From the NCBI GenBank assembly GCA_022424925.1, contig JAKMGM010000089.1, forward strand, positions 1 to 29,289: 29,289 nucleotides of DNA, written 5' to 3'. The position numbers were made by a program, and so were the translations under genes. Each line of letters begins with the position of its first letter. The stretch's first letter is position 1. Of this stretch, positions 16,621 through 23,183 are shown in pieces. The notes under the pieces were generated by a model. The model was not told the DNA's origin. It worked only from the letters and a program-made list of their open reading frames with translations, and did not search any database. The stretch comes from Candidatus Poseidoniaceae archaeon. GTDB taxonomy: Archaea > Thermoplasmatota > Poseidoniia > Poseidoniales > Poseidoniaceae.

Positions 16621-16628
16621 CTGCACTG

Positions 16629-16633
16629 CCTCC
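16629..16633 (-). promoter_or_regulatory. Shine-Dalgarno site selecting the reductase start
   Basis: GGAGG on the minus strand lies 8 bases before ATG 16620, inside the longer alternative frame. It supports the shorter protein beginning MLDVLVIGAG. Confidence 0.55.
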
Positions 16634-16680
16634 GCCATGAACCACAATTACAGAATCAAGTCCATGAAGAAAACGGTCGC

Positions 16681-17142
16681 TTACTCTCCCGCAGGGCGGC
16701 GGAAAACAGCAACAAATGCGAGTAATGTTAGCGACGAAAGCAGCGATAGGGCCGGTGTTTCAACCGTTTCCTGCTCCTCGACAACCACCGGTGGTGCCGC
16801 TTCAACGGTAACCGTGCCAACCATTCCCATTGATTCATGAGGTTCACACACGAAGGTGTGCACGCCAACAGTCCCGTTTTCGAACACAAATCGGTAGTCT
16901 ACATCGCGCTCAGGCTCTCCTGAATCAAACAAGCCGTCATTGGCAACGGCGTTGTGACCGAGTGCTTGGCCGCTCCAGACAAAACGCACGGCTTGACCTT
17001 CTTGCACAGTCACATCGGACGGGCTGAAACGAAAGTTCGTGCTATCCACCGTTACAATAACGTCGCTTTGCGAGCTTTGCTCAGCAGAAACAACACTGGA
17101 GCCGGCGAACAACAAGACCAAGGTGATGAGCAGCGTTTTCAT
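16681..17142 (-). CDS. Halocyanin/plastocyanin-like blue copper protein, membrane-anchored
   Basis: This 153-residue exported protein has a signal peptide (1-20, MKTLLITLVLLFAGSSVVSA). A cupredoxin domain carries type 1 copper ligands His63 (GHNAV), Cys99, His102 and Met107 in CEPHESMGM. The spacing of Cys, His at +3 and Met at +8 is that of plastocyanin and halocyanin. A Val/Glu-rich linker (116-129) leads to a C-terminal hydrophobic helix (about 131-147) followed by RR, so the protein is probably tethered to the outer face of the membrane. It likely carries single electrons between respiratory complexes. Start 17142 is the ATG that yields the signal peptide. It is divergent from the UbiD-like gene and 60 bases upstream of the reductase gene. 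Confidence 0.9.
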   Translation of the reverse strand: MKTLLITLVLLFAGSSVVSAEQSSQSDVIVTVDSTNFRFSPSDVTVQEGQAVRFVWSGQALGHNAVANDGLFDSGEPERDVDYRFVFENGTVGVHTFVCEPHESMGMVGTVTVEAAPPVVVEEQETVETPALSLLSSLTLLAFVAVFRRPAGE

Positions 17143-17244
17143 GCGTAGCGGTTGACGGCTGAGGTTTTCAATGCATGTATTTTGTTCTCTGTCCCCCCAT
17201 GAGCGAATACGACGGTTCAAAGGGAGGTTCTGCCACGGCCGTTT

Positions 17245-19206
17245 GTGGCGTGGAGGACTTCCAAACGGTGGCTCGACCATCTCGAGCAAGGCGGAGAACT
17301 CCTTCGCATATCACGTCCAGTCGATGTCAAATTCGAGGCTGGTGCTATCGCAGACCTGTTGGTCAAAAACGATGGCCCAGCAGTCTTGTTCGAAAAACCA
17401 CGCCTCCCAGACGGTAGCATAAGCGACATACCGCTGGCAATGAACCTCTTTGGTGGACAGGATCGAACATTGCGTGCCCTTGGTGCGAGTCATGAAACCG
17501 AAATTGGAGACCGTATGGTCGCCATGATGAAACCAGATATCGGTTTGTACATGCGAAAACCGTGGAAAGGCCTTCCACTTATTCGAGATGCATTAGCCAT
17601 GCCCCCCCGTAAAAAGCGCAAAGGAAATTGTCAGCGCGTAGAGTTGCCGCTCGACCTCACACGGCTACCCATCCCCACCACATGGCCAAAAGATGGTGGT
17701 CCGTTTGTCACCCTGCCACTTGTTGTTACGAAGAACCCCAAAAATGGAGAGCATAACCTTGGAATGTACCGTGCACAGGTGTTTGGACCAAAACAAATAG
17801 GGCTACATTGGCAGATTCACAAGCACGCTGCAGACCATGCAGCCGCCATCAAAGAAGCTGGCGGCGATGGGCGAATGCCGGTTGCAATCTGCATGGGTGG
17901 CCCCCCTGAACTTATTTTTTCAGCGATTTCACCACTTCCGGACAACCTAAGCGAATATCAATTTGCAGGGATTTTGGGTCGAAAATCCCTACCGATAACG
18001 AAAGCTCTCACACAAGACCTGATGGTTCCTGCAGAAGCCGATATCGTGATTGAAGGATATTGCATACCTGGTGAAACACGGCTTGAAGGGCCGTTTGGCG
18101 ATCATTTTGGTTTCTATTCGCTCACCGGACAGTATCCTGTGATGCATGTAACGGCGATTACCTGCCGTAAAGATGCGGTTTTGGCCGCCACAATTGTTGG
18201 CCTTCCACCTATGGAAGACGGGCATCTTGGTGAAGCCATTGGAAGACAATTTTCACCAGTCCTCAATTTCCAGCACAGAGATGTCCGCAGCGTTCATCTT
18301 CCGATGGAAACAGGCTTCCATAATCTTGCGATTGTTGCCTCAAAACAACGGTATCCTCGTCAAGGTCGAAAAACCGCTCTCGGTTTGCTCGGCGCTGGAC
18401 AGATGATGTTCTTGAAAACCATCATTGCTATTGACGAGCATCAAGACCCAAAAGACCTCGAAACGCTGCTCGATGCATTGAACTCAAAGGTTGACATCGC
18501 AACGGATGTACTGGTTCTTGAGGGCATGGTTGCAGACTCTCTTGAGGCTGCGAGCCCCTATGAAAACGTGCACAGTAAGTTGCTCATCGATGCTACGACG
18601 CTCGCCCAGCGCGACCCCCGCTCTGACGCTGAACCCCTCGAAGGGTCGTATGCTCAACCGACGCCCGAATGGCGACAAGGAATCGGAGAAGCGCCAGGGT
18701 TTGAAGGCCTCGAATCAGTATTGGCAATGGAACATGTAACCGATGCGCGAATGTTGCGAAGCAGTATCATGGTCGTCACGACCTCTGTCGAAGGCTCACC
18801 AACACCCCGAGACGGACAAGATGAGTCAAATAATGAGGCTGAAGCGGCAAGAAGGGAGCGTATTTCTCAATTGAGAAAATCAATTTGGCAATTGGATAAT
18901 AAGAAATCCCTTCGCTGGTTGTTCATCACCAATGATGATTTAGATTTACACTGCGAAAAGGCTCGGCGGCGGCTCCTTTGGCAACTCACTTCCCGCTTTG
19001 ATGTTGGGCGTGGGCTCACGTTCGATGAACATAAAACACGCCTTTGCTGGGATGCTACTACACCAATCCCCTCCGAAGAATACGGCGTACGAAGATGGCC
19101 ATCGATTACTCTTCATTCCCCTGAGACGTTGGAAAAGGTGGCGCAACATCCTGAATTAGAATCATATGAGTGGCCCCCCCACCTCTCGTTTGGGGGACCG
19201 AAGTAA
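17245..19206 (+). CDS. UbiD family prenylated-FMN decarboxylase (quinone biosynthesis)
   Basis: This 653-residue UbiD-family decarboxylase has the catalytic triad as Arg176 (GMYRAQ), Glu277 (IPGE) and Glu281 (EGPFGDHFGFYS), with LHWQIHKHAADH for prenyl-FMN and metal binding. The length and C-terminal extension resemble the long UbiD forms used in menaquinone pathways, which decarboxylate a prenylated aromatic acid. About 40 residues near 514-560 are polar and look like an inserted loop. The next gene, a UbiA-type prenyltransferase, overlaps by one base (TAATG). The pair therefore probably performs successive prenylation and decarboxylation in quinone synthesis. The start is GTG 17245: an in-frame TGA lies at 17200 and no ATG is available in between. 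No flavin prenyltransferase (UbiX) gene is in the window. Confidence 0.87.
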   Translation: MAWRTSKRWLDHLEQGGELLRISRPVDVKFEAGAIADLLVKNDGPAVLFEKPRLPDGSISDIPLAMNLFGGQDRTLRALGASHETEIGDRMVAMMKPDIGLYMRKPWKGLPLIRDALAMPPRKKRKGNCQRVELPLDLTRLPIPTTWPKDGGPFVTLPLVVTKNPKNGEHNLGMYRAQVFGPKQIGLHWQIHKHAADHAAAIKEAGGDGRMPVAICMGGPPELIFSAISPLPDNLSEYQFAGILGRKSLPITKALTQDLMVPAEADIVIEGYCIPGETRLEGPFGDHFGFYSLTGQYPVMHVTAITCRKDAVLAATIVGLPPMEDGHLGEAIGRQFSPVLNFQHRDVRSVHLPMETGFHNLAIVASKQRYPRQGRKTALGLLGAGQMMFLKTIIAIDEHQDPKDLETLLDALNSKVDIATDVLVLEGMVADSLEAASPYENVHSKLLIDATTLAQRDPRSDAEPLEGSYAQPTPEWRQGIGEAPGFEGLESVLAMEHVTDARMLRSSIMVVTTSVEGSPTPRDGQDESNNEAEAARRERISQLRKSIWQLDNKKSLRWLFITNDDLDLHCEKARRRLLWQLTSRFDVGRGLTFDEHKTRLCWDATTPIPSEEYGVRRWPSITLHSPETLEKVAQHPELESYEWPPHLSFGGPK

Positions 19207-20126
19207 TGGATGCGAAACAAATCCTGTCCTTTATTAAAATCGAACACACCTTGTTCTCTCTCCCATTCGTTCTCATCGGCTATATGATTGCCATTGAGCA
19301 GTTCAACATCTCTCCGGGTATTGACTTACTCTGGATTCTTTTGGCTGCCGTGGGTGCACGAGGCCTAGCAATGGCTCTCAATCGAATCATTGACCGAGAT
19401 ATTGATGCAGCAAATCCTCGAACGAAAGACCGTCATCTCGCTTCGGGAGCAATGAGTCTGCGTACCGCATGGACGCTTTCGGCTTTCTTCCTCGCCATGC
19501 TCCTTGTGAGCGCTGGATTACTCAACCGAGTTGCACTGTTGATGTCATGGCTACCTGTTCTTGTCTTCGTGATCTATCCCTACATGAAGAGATACACCTG
19601 GCTGTGCCATTTCTGGCTTGGACTCTGCCTGGGTCTTGCACCCGCAGGTGCTTGGGCAGCAATGGCAGCAGACGTGCATGGATGGGCTGCAATTACAGGA
19701 ATGTTCGAATCTGAAACCGAATATTTGTGGTTGAACACAATTTTACCCATTTCTGTGGGCGTTGCGTTGTGGATCGCTGCTTTTGATATCAATTATGCTC
19801 GCATGGATGTCGAGAATGACCGTAACAGCGGTGTACACTCCTTCCCATCTCGATTCGGTGAAGAGCTGACAACACGTGCTACGGTTCAATTGACACTTGT
19901 CTGGTTTGCATGTTTTGCCGTCTCTAACCCAATGGACGGGATTTGGTTTCTCGGTGCTGCGGCTTTAATGGCCGGGTTGAACATTTGGGTTGTCGTAGCA
20001 AAAGACAAGTTTGAAGATTTTCAAACGGTTTTATTCCGAGCCTCAATGTTGACTGGATGGATGCTTCTGTTTGCACTCATTATCGGTTTCATGCTGGAGC
20101 CAAACTCTGAATTCGCGTTTGACTGA
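19206..20126 (+). CDS. UbiA family prenyltransferase
   Basis: This 306-residue integral membrane prenyltransferase has both magnesium/diphosphate motifs. One is NRIIDRDID (Asn59, Asp63, Asp67) with the following NPRTKDR. The other is DINYARMDVENDR (Asp194, Asp201, Asp205). KIEHTLFSLPFVLIG near the start is typical of the 4-hydroxybenzoate / futalosine-pathway branch. It attaches a polyprenyl chain to an aromatic acid, which the adjacent UbiD-like enzyme could then decarboxylate. Eight or nine hydrophobic helices are visible. Its ATG overlaps the UbiD-like stop (TAATG), indicating translational coupling. Whether the ring substrate is 1,4-dihydroxy-6-naphthoate or another acid cannot be told from this window. 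Confidence 0.9.
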   Translation: MDAKQILSFIKIEHTLFSLPFVLIGYMIAIEQFNISPGIDLLWILLAAVGARGLAMALNRIIDRDIDAANPRTKDRHLASGAMSLRTAWTLSAFFLAMLLVSAGLLNRVALLMSWLPVLVFVIYPYMKRYTWLCHFWLGLCLGLAPAGAWAAMAADVHGWAAITGMFESETEYLWLNTILPISVGVALWIAAFDINYARMDVENDRNSGVHSFPSRFGEELTTRATVQLTLVWFACFAVSNPMDGIWFLGAAALMAGLNIWVVVAKDKFEDFQTVLFRASMLTGWMLLFALIIGFMLEPNSEFAFD

Positions 20127-20130
20127 AAGC

Positions 20131-20144
20131 CATTCACCTGAATG
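20131..20144 (+). terminator. Possible weak terminator after the UbiA-like gene
   Basis: CATTC and GAATG form a 5-bp stem around ACCT, five bases beyond the stop, extendable by two pairs with a bulge. A short T-rich stretch (TTCTTT) follows. Archaea often terminate on T-runs alone, so this is weak evidence. Confidence 0.2.
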
Positions 20145-20212
20145 CTAATTGGTTCTTTAGACCACACTTCACCTATGGAAGGTTGATGTGCTTTAAGCAA
20201 TCACCGTACATC

Positions 20213-20596
20213 ATGAACCCTATTGTAAAATCACTGCTTGAATTTAATGAAGCCTTTGAAATCCCAAAACTCGACTCCCCTGGACTCGGAACAGATGAAA
20301 TGATTGAACTGCGAATCAAACTCCTAAAGGAAGAAGTCGAAGAATACGCTGAGGCTGCTCGGGCCGGCGATATGGTTGAGGTTCTCGATGCGCTTGCAGA
20401 CATTGGATACATCCTTGCTGGAACCATCATCAACCACGGTATGCAAAACATCTACGACGATGCTTTCAATGAAGTACATCGTTCCAACATGGCCAAATTA
20501 GTCGATGGCAAGGTCATTCGTCGAGAAGATGGCAAGGTACTCAAGCCGGAAGGATGGCAACCCCCACAACTGTCACAATTCCTCGAAGAAAATTGA
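20213..20596 (+). CDS. MazG/HisE-like all-alpha nucleotide pyrophosphohydrolase
   Basis: This 127-residue protein shows the all-alpha NTP-PPase metal motif. KEEVEEYAEA (Glu41, Glu44) is followed by EVLDALADIGY (Glu56, Asp59, Asp63). The tail NEVHRSNMAKLV...GWQPPQL is that of phosphoribosyl-ATP pyrophosphohydrolase-like (PF01503) proteins found outside his operons. Such enzymes hydrolyse nucleoside triphosphates or similar compounds to the monophosphate and pyrophosphate, often for housecleaning. The exact substrate is unknown. In-frame ATG 20186 and TTG 20183 would add nine or ten residues; AAGG just before them is too close to be a good ribosome site. It is not next to histidine genes, arguing against a role in histidine synthesis. 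Confidence 0.8.
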   Translation: MNPIVKSLLEFNEAFEIPKLDSPGLGTDEMIELRIKLLKEEVEEYAEAARAGDMVEVLDALADIGYILAGTIINHGMQNIYDDAFNEVHRSNMAKLVDGKVIRREDGKVLKPEGWQPPQLSQFLEEN

Positions 20597-20720
20597 AACC
20601 AGACTTGTGAGTTCAACCGCCTGCCATTTCACTCTGTTTCAATCGCTGAATGATGGCTTCTTTCGAAGAGGATATGAGACTTGACAACGCTTCAAAAGCA
20701 AGTATACAATATAGAAAAAT

Positions 20721-22349
20721 ATGTCAGCGTTCCTGCATGCTCTGGGTCAACCCAAAAATGGTGTTGACACTTGGCACTATGTTGCGTATGACCAACTGCA
20801 TCACGAACTGCTACCTGCTGATGCCCAGCCTGATACGACAGGGCTGATTTTCATTGAGACGACATGGAAAACACGCCAATTACCCTACCACAAGCAGAAA
20901 CTGGCCTTGCTGTTGTCAAACCAGCGCAATTTTGCACTGGAAATGATGAACCGGGGGTATGAGATACGGTATGAATTTAGCACCCAGTCCTACGAAACAT
21001 CGCTGCGTGACCTCTCATCAACCCTCGGTGAAATCTCGGTCAATGAGCCAGCAGAATACAACCTTCGGAAAACGGTTGAAGCACTGCAACGAGAAGACTG
21101 CGTACGTATTCTGCCTCACAAAGGTTGGATGACGACCCCCGAAGATTTCATCAAATCGGTAGGTGATTCACCCCCTTGGCGGATGGATAAATTCTATCGG
21201 TATATCCGCAAAGAGAAGAATGTCATGGTCGATGAAAATAAAAAACCGGTTGGGGGGGAATGGTCGTTTGACCGTGAAAATCGCCTACCTTGGGACGGGG
21301 CAGTCGAACTTCCGGAACTTCCATCATTCAAACCGAATGCAGTGACTCAAGAAGTAGTCGATATGGTGAAAACACGCTTTAGCCATCACCCGGGAGAAAT
21401 CCAAATTGACAACCTGCCCTCTACATCTGCACAATCTGATGCCCTGTGGGACTGGGCCAAAAAATCGGTTATGTTTTGGTTTGGTCCGTATGAAGATGCC
21501 ATGACTGTCGAGCACAAAACGCTGTTTCACACCACAATCTCATCGTTACTCAACCTGCACAGGTTGCTACCCAGTGCTGTAGTCAACCAGGCCATTGAAC
21601 TTGATATTCCACTCAATTCTAAGGAAGGTTTCGTACGTCAAATCATTGGATGGAGGGAATTTGTTCGGCACGTGCATGCGCACACCGACGGTTTCCAATC
21701 CGAAATTCCGGAAGACGTCGAATTTCTGCGTCCCGGTGCAGGGTGGAAGGGAGAATGGGCTCAGCCACGCAGTACACTCAATGTGCTTGAGGCAAAATAC
21801 CCGCTACCAGAAACATACTGGGGAAAGAAAAGTGGTATGCTCTGTCTGGATACTGCCGTTGAACAAGTCGTTCAGACGGGCTACACGCACCACGTTCCTC
21901 GGCTCATGGTCTTAGCGAACATCGGTACATTACTCGGGGTCAACCCGCGTGAACTCACCGATTGGTTTTGGGCAATGTTCACCGATGCGTACGATTGGGT
22001 TGTAGAACCGAATGTTTTGGCAATGGGGACATATGCTGTTGGTGGCGTGATGACGACGAAACCCTATGTTTGTGGTACACCATACATCAAGAAAATGGGG
22101 GATTATTGTGGTGATTGTTCCTTGCATCACAAAAAATCGTGTCCAATTTCGGACATGTATTGGGACTTCTTGGAGGTCAACAAGGAACACTTCAATGACA
22201 ACCCTCGAATGTTCATGCCGATGCGTAATCTCGCAAAACGGGACGCAGCCAAAACCGAAAAGAGCAGAACAATCGTTGCCTATGTGCGTTCGCAACTCCA
22301 GCAAGGTCTGCCTCTTGACGCATTGCATCTTGAACATTTGAAGTCTTGA
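20721..22349 (+). CDS. FeS-type photolyase/cryptochrome (prokaryotic (6-4) photolyase, PhrB-like)
   Basis: This 542-residue member of the deoxyribodipyrimidine photolyase-related family has the layout of bacterial (6-4) photolyases with a [4Fe-4S] cluster. Candidate cluster cysteines are Cys375 (GMLCLD), Cys463 and Cys466 (DYCGDC) and Cys474 (SCPIS). The 88-residue spacing of the first two equals that in Agrobacterium PhrB, as recalled. Other conserved runs are YWGKKSGM, THHVPRLMVLANIG and NPRELTDWFW, with YRYIRKEKNVMVD and GGEWSFDRENR in the linker half. Such enzymes use FAD and blue light to reverse (6-4) pyrimidine photoproducts. The N-terminus lacks the usual LVLGDQL opening, having YDQLHHELLP instead. 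UvrB lies two genes downstream, so both UV-repair routes sit together. Confidence 0.87.
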   Translation: MSAFLHALGQPKNGVDTWHYVAYDQLHHELLPADAQPDTTGLIFIETTWKTRQLPYHKQKLALLLSNQRNFALEMMNRGYEIRYEFSTQSYETSLRDLSSTLGEISVNEPAEYNLRKTVEALQREDCVRILPHKGWMTTPEDFIKSVGDSPPWRMDKFYRYIRKEKNVMVDENKKPVGGEWSFDRENRLPWDGAVELPELPSFKPNAVTQEVVDMVKTRFSHHPGEIQIDNLPSTSAQSDALWDWAKKSVMFWFGPYEDAMTVEHKTLFHTTISSLLNLHRLLPSAVVNQAIELDIPLNSKEGFVRQIIGWREFVRHVHAHTDGFQSEIPEDVEFLRPGAGWKGEWAQPRSTLNVLEAKYPLPETYWGKKSGMLCLDTAVEQVVQTGYTHHVPRLMVLANIGTLLGVNPRELTDWFWAMFTDAYDWVVEPNVLAMGTYAVGGVMTTKPYVCGTPYIKKMGDYCGDCSLHHKKSCPISDMYWDFLEVNKEHFNDNPRMFMPMRNLAKRDAAKTEKSRTIVAYVRSQLQQGLPLDALHLEHLKS

Positions 22350-22402
22350 TACACGGTTTGAAGGAATGGAGGTTTGATGATGGTTGGCTTACAGGCCTCT
22401 TC

Positions 22403-23134
22403 ATGTCACGACCAGTCGCACTCATCACTGGCGGCGGGCGCGGAATTGGCGCTGCTGCCTCTAAACGCCTTGCTGAAGACGGTTATGATGTGTTATTGAC
22501 ATACAACACCTCGTCCAAACCGGCAGAAATGGTTGTTGCAGAAATTCGAGCTGCTGGCAACGATGCACTGGCGGTAAAGGTCAATTGTGCAGACGGCGGA
22601 GAAGTGGGGCTGCTTGGCATCCACCCATGGATGGCGAGAGGAATTGATGTCTTGGTACTCAACCACGGGGCGTACGAACGAATCGCTGCTGACGAAATGA
22701 CACTTGAATCACTACGGCAGACGATGGCAACAAATTTCGAAGGAGCCGTCGCCGTCTGGAAAGCCGTGCAGCCTCACCTTACTGAATATGCGAGGATGGT
22801 CGTTATAGGCTCACAACTCGGCACCAAAGGCTCCCCTCATGGCGCTGACTACGCCGCCTCAAAAGCGGCATTATCGACATGGGCACGTTCACTGGCGCAA
22901 GCGGTAGGACACGAGGGTAAACGTGTGAATGTACTTGCGCCTGGTTTCGTTGATACCGCTATTTTAGCTGGAGATTCAAAGGAAAAAAGACGCCAACGTG
23001 AACAGCAAGTCCCGCTGAAACGAATTGGGAGTCCAGACGACATGGCGGGTGCAATCTCCTATTTGGTCGGCCCAAACTCAGCATATGTCACAGGAGCAAT
23101 CCTTCACGTGAACGGCGGACTTTACCTACCCTAA
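22403..23134 (+). CDS. Short-chain dehydrogenase/reductase (FabG-like)
   Basis: This 243-residue classical SDR has the cofactor motif TGGGRGIG near residue 8. It has LNHGAY in place of the usual NNAG, a catalytic Ser in IGSQLG, and YAASK supplying Tyr and Lys. It ends with TGAILHVNGGLYLP, a FabG-type tail. It is cytoplasmic and NAD(P)H-dependent; the substrate cannot be deduced. The first in-frame ATG is 22403. A good GGAGG at 22368-22372 precedes an out-of-frame ATG pair at 22377 and 22380, so initiation is not well explained. The gene follows the photolyase by 53 bases and precedes uvrB by about 50, which suggests a shared transcript. Confidence 0.85.
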   Translation: MSRPVALITGGGRGIGAAASKRLAEDGYDVLLTYNTSSKPAEMVVAEIRAAGNDALAVKVNCADGGEVGLLGIHPWMARGIDVLVLNHGAYERIAADEMTLESLRQTMATNFEGAVAVWKAVQPHLTEYARMVVIGSQLGTKGSPHGADYAASKAALSTWARSLAQAVGHEGKRVNVLAPGFVDTAILAGDSKEKRRQREQQVPLKRIGSPDDMAGAISYLVGPNSAYVTGAILHVNGGLYLP

Positions 23135-23173
23135 TGTAAGAGTTCAAAGCCCCTTGATGTCTCTCAAAAATAC

Positions 23174-23179
23174 AGGTGA
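23174..23179 (+). promoter_or_regulatory. Shine-Dalgarno site selecting the uvrB start
   Basis: AGGTGA lies 4 bases before ATG 23184. It favours that start over ATG 23157 and TTG 23154, which lack such a site. Confidence 0.5.
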
Positions 23180-23183
23180 ACGC

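Noticed and set aside
17175..17417. Plus-strand frame with ATG at 17199 and a GGAGG site nearby
   Set aside because: It runs in a different frame across the conserved N-terminus of the UbiD-like protein, which has clear family features from GTG 17245.
20702..20713. TATA-like sequence (TATACAATATAG) before the photolyase gene
   Set aside because: An archaeal TATA box this close to the ATG at 20721 would place the transcript start about 12 bases inside the gene, and no suitable in-frame start follows.
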